A DNA stretch of 64,000 bases from Solibacter sp039934035 (GTDB lineage Bacteria; Acidobacteriota; Terriglobia; Bryobacterales; Bryobacteraceae). The notes below the pieces were generated by a model. The model was not told the DNA's origin, did not search any database, and worked only from the letters and a program-made list of their open reading frames with translations. The DNA lies in the NCBI GenBank assembly GCA_039934035.1, contig JBDTMZ010000038.1:1-64000 (forward strand), read 5' to 3'. Within the stretch, counting starts at the first letter, position 1. Each line of letters opens with the position of its first letter. This document shows, one piece after another, positions 38,307 to 47,205 of this stretch. The position numbers and the translations under genes were made by a program.

Positions 38307-38694
38307 CCGCCAAAACTCTGTGGGGCAGGCGTGCGAGTCGTGCCTGCCCCGCCTCAAAGTCCGAGCCTGGCTCGGATGGACAAGGCAGAGCCTTATCCCA
38401 CTCACGTGCTCGTGCTTCGAAGCGGTGCGGACGGGCCACAAAGAACGATGACCCATCTCACCCGGAATTGCGGTTGCGGCAGGCACGAACACCCGGCAGG
38501 AATGCCTGACCCCAAAAATGGCCAATCGATCGCTCAAAAGTCACCGGTTATTCAATCCGGCGACGCCGGAGGCTGGGCTGAGAGCTGAGAGCTGCCGGCT
38601 GAGAGCTTACCGGTCCCGGCCGGTCCCGTAATCCCTGGTACGATGATTTCCAAGGCACGTCGGAGCCTCGGACCGTTATGCTAAATTAGGGCAG
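38307..38694. repeat. Gene-free 388 bp packed with dispersed repeats
   Basis: From left to right: a CTTCGAAGCGGTGCGGACGG copy (38411-38470), a GCAGGCACGAA...AATGCCTGACCCCA segment (38478-38517) that recurs at 42279-42319, and a composite module plus heptamers (38540-38607) matching 8920-8987. The first part also has GTGCCTGCCCC and an inverted pair, CCGAGCCTGG/CTCGG. No gene is seen, and the promoter of the next operon must lie in or just after this block. Confidence 0.75.
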
Positions 38695-39684
38695 GTGCCC
38701 AACCTTTCCGCTGTTTTACAGCACTTTCCCGAACAGAGAATCCTGATCATCGGAGATGTGATTCTCGACCGGTACTGGTGGGGTGAAGCGTCGCGCCTGT
38801 CGCCGGAGGCGCCGGTTCCGGTGGTCCGTAAACAGCGCTGCACGGTTCGCCCGGGCGGGGCTGCGAACACCGCTTCCAACCTGGCCGCCCTGGGGGCCGC
38901 GCCGGTGTTGATCGGGCTGACGGGAAACGATGCGGAGTCGGCCGAACTGCAGGCGTCGCTGACGGAGTGCGGTGTGGGGGTGCAGGATCTGATTGCGGAA
39001 GCGGGACGGCCAACGACCACCAAGACGAGGGTGATCGCGTCGCACCAACAGATTGTCCGCGTGGACGAAGAGGATACCGCACCGCTTACACCGGAAAGCG
39101 AGCAGCGCGCGCTGCAGGCGATTGTCGCGCGCCTGGACGAAGTACGCGCGGTAGTAATCTCCGATTACAGCAAGGGGTTTCTGACGCCCGCATTGCTGCA
39201 GGGCGTGATGGCGGCGGCGCGCCAGGCCGGCAAACGGGTGTTTGTCGATCCCAAGGGCGCGGACTATACGCGCTATTTGGGCAGCTCGCTGATGAAGCCG
39301 AACCGCATGGAGCTGAGCGTTCTGACCGGGCTGCCGGCGCGCTCGCACGAAGAAACGCTGGCGGCGGGGAAACGGCTGGCCGAGGCGATGCCGGGGGTCC
39401 TGATTCTAGTGACCGAAGGCGGGGACGGAATGACGCTCTTCGACCAGAGCGGCAGTGTGGAACACGTGGCCTCCGCGCCGCGCCAGGTCTACGACGTGAC
39501 GGGCGCGGGCGATACCGTGCTGGCGACGCTTTCACTGGCGATTTCGGCGGGGGCCTCGTATCGCGAGGCAATGGAATTGGCGTCCGAAGCTGCCGCCATC
39601 GCGATCAGCACCATGGGCACGGCGGCGGTGAAGCTGGAACAATTGCAGGCAGCGGTGAACGACCGGATGCAGGCGGTATGTTGA
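38695..39684 (+). CDS. D-glycero-beta-D-manno-heptose-7-phosphate kinase (HldE/RfaE domain I)
   Basis: PfkB-family kinase of 329 aa phosphorylating heptose 7-phosphate at O-1 for ADP-heptose synthesis. Motifs: GDVILDRYWWGEASRLSPEAP at the start (split here as GDVILDRYWWG and RLSPEAP), RPGGAANTASN, VISDYSKGFL and DVTGAGDTV. It is a stand-alone kinase without the C-terminal adenylyltransferase (HldC) domain, which must be elsewhere. GTG start. It heads an operon with a membrane glycosyltransferase and a GT9 heptosyltransferase-like gene. Confidence 0.88.
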   Translation: MPNLSAVLQHFPEQRILIIGDVILDRYWWGEASRLSPEAPVPVVRKQRCTVRPGGAANTASNLAALGAAPVLIGLTGNDAESAELQASLTECGVGVQDLIAEAGRPTTTKTRVIASHQQIVRVDEEDTAPLTPESEQRALQAIVARLDEVRAVVISDYSKGFLTPALLQGVMAAARQAGKRVFVDPKGADYTRYLGSSLMKPNRMELSVLTGLPARSHEETLAAGKRLAEAMPGVLILVTEGGDGMTLFDQSGSVEHVASAPRQVYDVTGAGDTVLATLSLAISAGASYREAMELASEAAAIAISTMGTAAVKLEQLQAAVNDRMQAVC

Positions 39685-39703
39685 GGGGCCGGGAGAGCGT
39701 CTG

Positions 39704-40969
39704 ATGGCGAAAGCCCTGGCTCCGCTGCCCTGGCGTACCTGCATCCTGGTGTTCGCCGTGGCCCTGATTTTCCGCCTGGGACTGGTGGCGGGCTTCGACC
39801 TGATTCACGATTTCCCGCGCAAGGAAATGGTGAAGACCGCGATGGCGTTCGCCGCCAGGGGCGAACTGGCGGACCCCTATGCCGTTCCCTCCGGCCCCAC
39901 CGCCGTAGTGCCGCCGATTTATCCCATCTATCTCGGCCTGATCTTCCGCGCGTTCGGCACCGGAGCGGAGGCGGAAATCGTGAAGTGCGTGCTGACGTCG
40001 CTGGTCTCGGCGCTGCGCTGTGCCTTGCTGCCGTGGCTGGCGATTGCCCTGGGGCTCAGCCTGCGGACAGGCGCCATCGCGGGTCTGCTGAGCGCATTCT
40101 ACGTGGGAGCGCTGGCCACCGACGTCAAAGGCGATTGGGCGGAAGCTTACGCCGCCACCGCGCTGGTATTGCTGTTTCTGGCGGCATACCGCCTGGCGGG
40201 CGCACCGCGGCTGGATTTCGGACGCGCCGCGCTACTCGGGCTGTGGTGGGGGTTGACGCTGCTGCTCTCGCCGAATTTTCTGACGATCCTCGGCGGTTTC
40301 GTGTTGCTGGGGGCGCTGCGCTTTTTGCGCGAAGCGCCGGTGCGCTACCTGCAGTTTCTGGCTGTGCTCGGGCTGGTGATGGCGGCGGTGATCGCGCCCT
40401 GGCCGCTACGCAATCAGCGCGTGCTGGGAAAACCCATCTGGGCCAAGGGCAACTTCGGCATCATGCTGGCCGATTCCTACCACGACGGCGCGGGCTGGGG
40501 CGTCCAGAACAACGACGATTACATTCAGGCAACGTCGCCCACGCGGCAGGCGTCCGAGGCTTTGAAGGTGCGGGCGATGGGCGAAGTCGCGTACGACGAC
40601 GCGCGCAAAGCCCCCGCCGTGGAATGGATGCGGGCGCATCCCGGTGAAGTGGTGCGTTTGATGGCGCTGCACGCCCGGGCGTTCTGGTTTCCCCCGGGGC
40701 TCAATCTGGCCCACACGGCAGTGGAATGGGGCTTCACTATAGTGGCAGTGTGCGGCCTCTATCTGCTCTACCGGCGCAACCGGGTGTCGGCGCTGCTGAT
40801 TCTCAGCATCTGGCTTTTTTACCCGCCGGTTTACTATGTCATGGTGTGGTCTTCGCGCTACCGTTATCCCATCAACTGGACCCTGCTGCTCACGGCGGCG
40901 CTGGCGCTCGACTTTGCGTGGGACAGATTTAGCCCCGGACGGAGCCTGGGCGCGCGAGGAGTCCTGTGA
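39704..40969 (+). CDS. GT-C membrane glycosyltransferase (PMT/ArnT-like)
   Basis: Integral membrane protein of 421 aa with about nine to ten hydrophobic helices. The first external loop carries acidic and Arg residues (FDLIHDFPRKEMVKTAMAFA) as in polyprenyl-phosphate-sugar transferases, and a later region has VMVWSSRYRYPINW. It probably transfers a sugar from a lipid carrier outside the inner membrane. It lies 19 bp after the heptose kinase gene and overlaps the GT9 gene by four bases. Sugar and acceptor unknown. Confidence 0.75.
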   Translation: MAKALAPLPWRTCILVFAVALIFRLGLVAGFDLIHDFPRKEMVKTAMAFAARGELADPYAVPSGPTAVVPPIYPIYLGLIFRAFGTGAEAEIVKCVLTSLVSALRCALLPWLAIALGLSLRTGAIAGLLSAFYVGALATDVKGDWAEAYAATALVLLFLAAYRLAGAPRLDFGRAALLGLWWGLTLLLSPNFLTILGGFVLLGALRFLREAPVRYLQFLAVLGLVMAAVIAPWPLRNQRVLGKPIWAKGNFGIMLADSYHDGAGWGVQNNDDYIQATSPTRQASEALKVRAMGEVAYDDARKAPAVEWMRAHPGEVVRLMALHARAFWFPPGLNLAHTAVEWGFTIVAVCGLYLLYRRNRVSALLILSIWLFYPPVYYVMVWSSRYRYPINWTLLLTAALALDFAWDRFSPGRSLGARGVL

Positions 40970-42177
40970 ATATACGCGCCAAACTGCTGACGGATTACTA
41001 CATCGGGGGCACCCTGCAAGCGGTGCTAAAGCCGGTCACGGTGCTGCTCGGCAAGATTCTGCGGCGCAATCACGATCTCTCGCTGTGTTCTTCGGTGACG
41101 TTCATCAAAATGCTGGGGGGCGGCAGCCTGGTGATCGCCTACCCGGCGCTGCTGGCGATGAAGAATACGCCGCAGATTAAGCAACTGCGCCTGATCACCA
41201 CGCCCTCGGTGAAGCCGTTCGCCGACGTGCTGGGCATATTCGACGAGATCATCGTGATTCGCGACAACTCGGCGGTGACGCTGCTGACGGATGCGGTGAA
41301 CGCGCTGCGCAGGTTGTACCGCTGCGATGCGATTGTCGACCTGGAGATTCACAGCCGCCTGACCACGGTGTTTTCGGTGATGACCTGCGCGGTCAATCGG
41401 GTGGGTTTTTATACCGGTATTTCGTTCTGGCGGCAGAAGCTCGCGACGCATCTTTTGTTCTGCAACATCGGCAGCGGCATCTATTACTTTTACGACCAGA
41501 TTGCGGAACTCTTCGGCAGCACGCTCCCCGATATGGGGATCTGCATCGCGGCGTTCCGGCAGCGTCTCGGGGTGATGCCGCGCACGCCGGAAGCGGCGCG
41601 ATTGCGCATCGCGCTGGCGCCCTGCTGCAGCGATTTGGGGCGCGAGCGCATGCTGAAACCGGCGGAGTGGGTGGATGTGCTGAAGCGCCGTTTTCTGCAC
41701 GAGGATCCGGCGCGGCAAATCGAGACTCAATTGCTGGGCGGGCGCGGCGATCAGAAGTCGCTGGACGAACTGGCGGACCTTCTGCGCATGGCGTTCCCCG
41801 GAATTACGGTGGTGAATCTGGCGGGCAAGACGTCGCTCTCCGAGAGCGTACGGGGATTGGCGGACGTGGACGAATTGATCTGCATCGATTCCGCACTGCT
41901 GCACTTTGCGCGCCTGCTGGGGGTGCCGACGATTTCGTTCTGGGGTCCGACGGACCCGGCGTCGCGGCTGCGCGCATCGGAATTCAATCGCGATAAGATT
42001 CACTATCGCCGGCTGCCGTGCTCGCCCTGCGTGCATGTGGCGCAGGAGCCGCCCTGCGCCGGCGATAACGTGTGCATCCAATACTCGGTGTATCCAGAGC
42101 GCGAGATGGATGCGAATCCCAAGTGGATCCTGGCCTCGGAGCCGATCAACCGGTTCGGGCGCAAGTTGGCGCCGTAA
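40966..42177 (+). CDS. Family 9 glycosyltransferase (heptosyltransferase-like)
   Basis: GT-B enzyme of 403 aa of the ADP-heptose:LPS heptosyltransferase family. The C-terminal part has the typical LAGKTSLSESVRGLADVDEL, ICIDSALLHFARLLGVPTIS and FWGPTDPASRLR. A cysteine-rich end (LPCSPCVHVAQEPPCAGDNVC) matches the CxxC region of many GT9 proteins. The GTG start overlaps the previous stop codon. Together with the kinase two genes upstream it supports incorporation of heptose into surface glycan. Confidence 0.85.
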   Translation: MNIRAKLLTDYYIGGTLQAVLKPVTVLLGKILRRNHDLSLCSSVTFIKMLGGGSLVIAYPALLAMKNTPQIKQLRLITTPSVKPFADVLGIFDEIIVIRDNSAVTLLTDAVNALRRLYRCDAIVDLEIHSRLTTVFSVMTCAVNRVGFYTGISFWRQKLATHLLFCNIGSGIYYFYDQIAELFGSTLPDMGICIAAFRQRLGVMPRTPEAARLRIALAPCCSDLGRERMLKPAEWVDVLKRRFLHEDPARQIETQLLGGRGDQKSLDELADLLRMAFPGITVVNLAGKTSLSESVRGLADVDELICIDSALLHFARLLGVPTISFWGPTDPASRLRASEFNRDKIHYRRLPCSPCVHVAQEPPCAGDNVCIQYSVYPEREMDANPKWILASEPINRFGRKLAP

Positions 42178-42204
42178 GGCGCGACCGGCCTGGCCCCGCG
42201 TCGC

Positions 42205-42322
42205 TGTTTGAGGCGAAGTGGGTTCGCCAGCATAAGGCAGAGGGATGCCCACTTTGCGCCTCGCCGCCTAAGGCGGCAGCAGGCACGAAATGCCGGCACG
42301 AATGGCTGGCCCCACAAGACGG
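42205..42322. repeat. Dispersed intergenic repeat shared with 38.38-38.52 kb
   Basis: TAAGGCAGAGGGATGCCCAC (42233-42252) and GCAGGCACGAAATGCCGGCA followed by CGAATGGCTGGCCCCA (42279-42314) occur in the same order as similar segments at 38385-38403 and 38478-38515. The repeat fills the space between convergent genes. No gene is seen. Confidence 0.55.
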
Positions 42323-42324
42323 CC

Positions 42325-43206
42325 CTACTTGAGCTTCGCCAACGACTCCTCGAAGGTGAGGGGGTGGAGGTCGAGGCGGTTCAAGTCGGCGCGGGGGTCG
42401 AAGGCGCGGAGGTGTTTTATGCCCAACAGGTTGTCGGTGGTGATGGGGGGCTTGAGTCCGATTTTCTCCAGCATGCCGATGCCAAAGAGCGCGAGGTCGC
42501 CCGGGAACGGGAGCGTCTTCAACCGGACGCCGTCCAGCGCGGCGATGGCGGCGTAAAAATCGCGCATCGGCGTGGCGTCTGGATGCGCCAGCAGGATGGT
42601 TCCCGAGATGCCGCGCTGCACGATGGTGAGCAGCGCCTGGCAGGTATCGTCGAGCCAGATGGTTTGCAGCCGGCGATCGCCATAGAAGAGCGGCAGCACC
42701 GGGAGGCGGCGCAGCATTTCGCGGGTACGCTGGAAGACTCCGCCGGGACCCACAATGGTGGCGGGCTTGACGATGGCGTCGCCCGGCTGGGTGAAGAGCT
42801 TCTCGAGTTCGAACTTGGTCTTACCGTAGACCGAGGCGGCGCTTTCGTGGGCGGCCATGGAGGAGACGAAGACCAGTTGGCGCACCTCGTTGGCGCGCGC
42901 CAGGCGCACCAGATTCCCCGTGCCGCCGACATTGGTGCGGCGCGCCTCGGCGGGGGTGGCGGACCGCGTTTCGTAGGCGCAGTGGAGCAGAGCGCGGAGC
43001 GGGCCGGCGAGGGCGGCGGTATCGATGCCATCGGGCAGGTCGCCACGGAAAATACCGCCTTGCGCAACGGGCGCAAGGTCCGCGGACTTTGCGGGATTGC
43101 GCACCAGGGCGCGCACACGATACCCGGCGGCCGTGAAGGCAGCGCAGCAGGCGCGGCCCAGGAACCCGGAGGCTCCGGTGATGAGGACCTCTTCGGCCGG
43201 CGTCAT
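42325..43206 (-). CDS. NAD(P)-dependent epimerase/dehydratase (extended SDR)
   Basis: Protein of 293 aa with the N-terminal NAD(P) motif LITGASGFLGRA, the catalytic YxxxK as SVYGKTKFE, and Ser in FVSSMAAHES. It acts on a nucleotide sugar, sterol or similar alcohol. It overlaps the upstream GMC oxidoreductase by four bases, so the two probably modify the same small molecule. That pairing suggests a sterol- or polyol-type substrate, but this is only an inference. Confidence 0.82.
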   Translation of the reverse strand: MTPAEEVLITGASGFLGRACCAAFTAAGYRVRALVRNPAKSADLAPVAQGGIFRGDLPDGIDTAALAGPLRALLHCAYETRSATPAEARRTNVGGTGNLVRLARANEVRQLVFVSSMAAHESAASVYGKTKFELEKLFTQPGDAIVKPATIVGPGGVFQRTREMLRRLPVLPLFYGDRRLQTIWLDDTCQALLTIVQRGISGTILLAHPDATPMRDFYAAIAALDGVRLKTLPFPGDLALFGIGMLEKIGLKPPITTDNLLGIKHLRAFDPRADLNRLDLHPLTFEESLAKLK

Positions 43207-44843
43207 CGCACCAACGCGTCCTCGGCGGCGAGATCGCGGACGGCTTGCGAAGCGACACGGCGCGCGTTGGCCATGAGGGTGAGGGTGAGCCCTTTGGCCG
43301 GCATGAAGCGCCAGCTCGAACCATCGGCGACATAGACGTTGGGCGCGTTGCGCAGCATGCCGTCCGGCGCGGTGGTGAGCGGGCGAGCGTCGCCGGCATA
43401 GGGCAGCGTGCCGGCGTAATGAATGCTGGCACCGTGCAGCGGCCGGTTCACTCCCATGGGGATGCAGCGCAGCGACGTCAGAAAGCGCAGCATACGGCGC
43501 TCATAGCGTTGGATCCATTCCTTTTCGGTGGGCGAGTAGCTGGTGGAGGCTCGCAGAATGTCGCCGCCGGCGCGCGCTTCCAACTGGATCCAGCGATTGG
43601 CGCTGGGGCGATCCGGGAAGTGGATGTTGACGCAGGTGAAGGCGGTGGCCAGCAGGCGCAGGAACAGCAGTCCCTGTTTGGGCGGCAGCGGGATGTCCTT
43701 GAGCAGGCGGAAGAGCAGCAGCGAGCGGTAGGAATAGATTTGCGCCAGTACGTAGTCCGGGCCGTCGCATTCGGCCTGCAGGAGCACGGTGAGTTGCGAG
43801 AGGCTGTGGCGGCGGTCGCGCGCCGGCTTGCCGAGCATGGAGAGGTTGATGGCGGCGACCCAGTGATTGGGATTGCAGAGAATGGGCAGGCGCGACTGGT
43901 AATCGTGGAACGAGGCGAGGGCGAGGCGCCCGCTATTGATGGCGCCGGCGGCGAGCAGCAGTTTGCGGGCGGAGAAGCTTTCTCGCGCACCGCTTTCCAC
44001 ATTGCGGCATTCGAGCGTCACCCCATCTGGGGTGGAGCGGAAGCGCTCGGCGAGGCGCCCGGTGAGGTGGGTGAAATTGGCATGCGTCCTGAGCTTCTCG
44101 ATGGTGTAGCGCGGGCGGTAGACGCTGCGACCGGCGTCGGCCCAGAAGTCCATGTCGGTGAGGGCATTCGCCTGGCGATCCCCCAGATTTTGAGACAGCA
44201 TGGCGAGCAGGCTCTGGCCGAGGAAAGCGCCGTTGGCGTGATGCCGGCCGCGCTTGGCCAGGTAGTTGCGGAGCAAGCTCTCGGCGTTTGAATCGAGCGG
44301 CAGGGGCGGTTGAATTACGCTCCGATCGAGGTTGGCGATCAGCGGGCTGAGATCGTCGGACGAGGGTCCGCTGATGCCCACTTCGGCGGCGGCGCGCGTG
44401 TAGTGTCCGGACATTCCGGCCGGGTCGATGCCGATGCGTTCCAGTTCGAAATCTTCCAGGGCGAAACAGTTGGCGCCCCAACTGACTCCGAGGCCGCCGA
44501 TGCCGGAGCTCTGCAGGGGCAGGAAGCTGTCGGATTCAAGCGGAAAGAGCTGATCCATGTTGCGGATCATGTATTGACGGCCGGGGGTGAGGTGGGGGCC
44601 GGCGCGTCCCTGGTTGCGCAGGGCGGTGACCGGGTTATCGCCGAGGAAGTAGGCTTGCTGGTTGGGGTCGCTGCGGCGGATTTCGGAGAACGTTTTGGAC
44701 GTATCGAACGGCGGCGGCTGGTTATTGGAGTAGCCGATTTCGACGAGGGCGACTTTGCGGCCGCTGGCGATGGCCTCCATGGCGGCATGAGAGCCGCTGG
44801 GGCCGGACCCGACGATCAGGAAATCGAAATCGGAGGGGGGCAT
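43203..44843 (-). CDS. GMC-family FAD oxidoreductase
   Basis: Flavoenzyme of 546 aa. The ADP-binding motif LIVGSGPSGSHAA lies at about 9-21, followed by E36 in VALVEIG for the ribose. The region GIGGLGVSWGANCF and the C-terminal NVYVADGSSWRFMPAKGLTL correspond to the GMC family, the latter near the catalytic His/Asn pair of cholesterol or glucose oxidases. There is no signal peptide. It is preceded by a small membrane protein gene, two bases apart, and followed by the overlapping SDR gene. Substrate unknown. Confidence 0.85.
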   Translation of the reverse strand: MPPSDFDFLIVGSGPSGSHAAMEAIASGRKVALVEIGYSNNQPPPFDTSKTFSEIRRSDPNQQAYFLGDNPVTALRNQGRAGPHLTPGRQYMIRNMDQLFPLESDSFLPLQSSGIGGLGVSWGANCFALEDFELERIGIDPAGMSGHYTRAAAEVGISGPSSDDLSPLIANLDRSVIQPPLPLDSNAESLLRNYLAKRGRHHANGAFLGQSLLAMLSQNLGDRQANALTDMDFWADAGRSVYRPRYTIEKLRTHANFTHLTGRLAERFRSTPDGVTLECRNVESGARESFSARKLLLAAGAINSGRLALASFHDYQSRLPILCNPNHWVAAINLSMLGKPARDRRHSLSQLTVLLQAECDGPDYVLAQIYSYRSLLLFRLLKDIPLPPKQGLLFLRLLATAFTCVNIHFPDRPSANRWIQLEARAGGDILRASTSYSPTEKEWIQRYERRMLRFLTSLRCIPMGVNRPLHGASIHYAGTLPYAGDARPLTTAPDGMLRNAPNVYVADGSSWRFMPAKGLTLTLMANARRVASQAVRDLAAEDALVR

Positions 44844-44845
44844 GG

Positions 44846-45067
44846 TCAGCGGGCGCCGCCGGAGAAGGCACGGGTGAGGGTCCGCCAGACCAGACAGCAG
44901 GCGGCCAGACAGCCCAGGGCGCCCAGCGAAATGACTGCGAAGAGAAAGCCTTTGGTAATGGGTTCGAATTCGGCGGCGAAATCGGGTGCAGTCTCCCGCT
45001 GAGCGATGTGCAGAACGGCGGCTTCCGCGGGGGAGACTGGGTCAAGTTGGGGCGGCGTGTTGGTCAA
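44846..45067 (-). CDS. Small single-helix membrane protein
   Basis: Protein of 73 aa. A polar N-terminal part (about 1-38) is followed by one transmembrane helix (about 41-61, FLFAVISLGALGCLAACCLV). TTG start with AAGGG upstream; no ATG is available in frame. It lies two bases before the GMC oxidoreductase gene and may anchor that enzyme or pass electrons. A TATAAT on the same strand at 45097-45092 could be its -10 element, although no good -35 is seen. Function unknown. Confidence 0.55.
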   Translation of the reverse strand: MTNTPPQLDPVSPAEAAVLHIAQRETAPDFAAEFEPITKGFLFAVISLGALGCLAACCLVWRTLTRAFSGGAR

Positions 45068-45364
45068 GGATTTGGCCCTTAAACAACACTCATTATAGCG
45101 GGTAAGGCTCAGGCATCGCGGGTGGTGAAGGTCTGGTGTTGGTACCGTGTCGTCCAGCCCGGCGGGTGAGATCCGCGAGTGAGCCACGATGTTGGTGGGC
45201 CGCGCGGGCATCCGAATGATAGGTCATGGTCGGCAAACACCCCGATGTCCCCGGGGACGGACCGCGGCACGTCAAAAGCTTCGCAGCAGGAGCCCCGGGA
45301 TGTTAACATTACCAATACTCGACCGGGCCAGTTGGTTGAACGAACCTTTCTGGACCACCCCCAT
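45068..45364. other. Divergent intergenic region, no gene recognised
   Basis: About 300 bp between the small membrane gene and the divergent multi-helix protein gene. Frames continue through it on both strands but with unnatural composition. Apart from the TATAAT at 45097-45092 on the minus strand, nothing distinctive is seen. Confidence 0.5.
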
Positions 45365-47056
45365 ATGTCCGTTCTCAGCGAATTTACTGAGCATCTGCTT
45401 GCCGAATTCCCACCGAGGATCCATTTAGCGCTGGAAATCGCCGTTCCATTGGCCGCTGCCCTCGGCTTTATTCTGTGGCGGCAGCGTGCATCGGGACGCC
45501 TGGAAGCTCTTACGAATGCCTTTCGGAAGCTGGCGTTGAGACGCGGGGCATGTTTCGCCCTGGTGGCGCTTTTTCCGCTGGCGATCCGCCTCGCCATGCT
45601 GTCTTGGTGGGGTGTGCCCGTCCCATACATCCACGACGATTTCGCCCATCTGCTGCTGGCCGACACCTTCATCCACGGCAGACTTGCGAATCCGCCGCAT
45701 CCGATGGCGAAGCACCTGGAAACCATCTACGTGATTCAAAGCCCGACGTATTCTTCAGCCTATCCCCCAGGTACGGCCTTTGCGCTGGCGGCGGGGACAT
45801 GGCTGACCGGCGTTCCATGGGCGGGAATCGCTCTTACGGCCTCATTGATGTGCGCAACGACCTACTGGATGCTGCTAGCGTGGATTGGGCCGCCTTGGGC
45901 TCTACTGGGAGGGCTGTTAACGGCATGTGTTTTCGGCGTCACGTCGGCATGGGTGAACACCTATTCCGGCGGTGCGCTGGCTGGTGTCGGCGGCGCACTG
46001 GTGCTTGGTGCGCTTCCGCGGCTCATGCGGCGTCCCACAGTTGCCCTTGGAGCATGGATGGGCCTTGGCATCGGGATGATTTTCTTCATCAGGCCCTATG
46101 AATGCCTCTCTGTGGTGTTGATCTGTTCGGTGGTCCTCCTGAGAACATTCACCAGGCTGGATCGGGCTGGCGGAATACGGCTCTTGAGATCCTGTGGGGG
46201 CGCCGCGCCGGTACTCGCCGGAGTCTTGCTTCTAACTTTGTTCCACAACTGGCGCGTGTCCGGTAACCCGTTCGAAATGCCGTACCGTATCTTGCAGCAG
46301 GTACAAGGCACGCCGCAGAGTTTCCTGTTTCAAAAGCCCGTCATCGTCCCCCCTAGTGATATCCCGGAAATGGAGGATGTCCGGCGCCGCTTTCTCCAGG
46401 TACGCCTGAATGTGGCGACCGTGCCGGGATATGTCCGCCACGTTCTCGGCATGTTCCTTCTAATGTTCACGACTTTCGTGGGCTTTCACTTTCTGCCGGC
46501 ACTTCCAGGGATCCTGCTTTCCCGTCGTCGCGAGGTCCGCTTGGCGGTCATGATCCTGGTCATCGGCTTGTTGCCTTGCTTTCTCTACGGGTGGTTCTAC
46601 ACGCGCTATCTGACGCACTACGTGTGTATTACCGTTTTCCTGGCGGTTGCCGGCCTTCAGGCGATGCGGCATGCCACTATTAAGGGTTTGGCCGTTGGCG
46701 AGGCGGTGATCGTCTACGTTGGGTTTGCCTGCGCGATGATTGCACTGCGAGGACCGGTCGGGAGCCTCACCGGCGGTCGCGGGTTTTTGCTGATGGAACG
46801 AACGGAGCGCAGTGAGGTGGCGCAGCAGTTGCTCAAAAGGCCAGGTCGCCACCTGGTCTTTGTGAAGTTCGGTCCGGAACACTCCTACATGAACCAGTGG
46901 ATCGCAAACAGCGCGGAGGTCGATACTTCGCCCATCGTCTGGGCACGTGCGCTCGATCCGGAGTCGGACCGGCGGGCGGTGGAGTACTGGAAAGAACGAG
47001 ATGTTTGGGACGTGTTCGCGGACGAGTCTCCTCCACGGCTGGTACGCATAAAGTAG
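45365..47056 (+). CDS. Polytopic membrane protein, GT-C-like
   Basis: Protein of 563 aa with about twelve hydrophobic helices and a soluble C-terminal domain of about 100 residues. The first large loop contains IHDDFAHLLLADTFIHGRLA and later YSSAYPPGT, the arrangement seen in GT-C family (dolichyl-phosphate-mannose transferase-like) proteins where an acidic residue follows helix 1. Probably a membrane glycosyltransferase of surface glycan assembly. ATG 45365 is chosen; upstream codons look non-coding. Confidence 0.7.
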   Translation: MSVLSEFTEHLLAEFPPRIHLALEIAVPLAAALGFILWRQRASGRLEALTNAFRKLALRRGACFALVALFPLAIRLAMLSWWGVPVPYIHDDFAHLLLADTFIHGRLANPPHPMAKHLETIYVIQSPTYSSAYPPGTAFALAAGTWLTGVPWAGIALTASLMCATTYWMLLAWIGPPWALLGGLLTACVFGVTSAWVNTYSGGALAGVGGALVLGALPRLMRRPTVALGAWMGLGIGMIFFIRPYECLSVVLICSVVLLRTFTRLDRAGGIRLLRSCGGAAPVLAGVLLLTLFHNWRVSGNPFEMPYRILQQVQGTPQSFLFQKPVIVPPSDIPEMEDVRRRFLQVRLNVATVPGYVRHVLGMFLLMFTTFVGFHFLPALPGILLSRRREVRLAVMILVIGLLPCFLYGWFYTRYLTHYVCITVFLAVAGLQAMRHATIKGLAVGEAVIVYVGFACAMIALRGPVGSLTGGRGFLLMERTERSEVAQQLLKRPGRHLVFVKFGPEHSYMNQWIANSAEVDTSPIVWARALDPESDRRAVEYWKERDVWDVFADESPPRLVRIK

Positions 47057-47205
47057 CGCGCTCCTGCGTTGCCTGGGCAATCCCGACACCTTACGGGCAA
47101 ACGCCGGGACTGCGCAGTACCCAAAGTATACAGAGGCCTGTAAAAATGCCGATGGTACAATGAGTCGAACGCTGAAACCCGCATTGAGGCATTTCCTGGA
47201 TTTCT

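Noticed and set aside
47094..47155. GGGCAAAC, CCCAAAG, GGCCTGTAA and CCGATGG in the order seen in GEMM-I (c-di-GMP) riboswitches, upstream of the Wzy-like gene
   Set aside because: The distance is about 20 bases too short and the second stem (the GGUAGC...GGUUACC part) is missing, so the fold cannot form. A covariance-model search would settle it.
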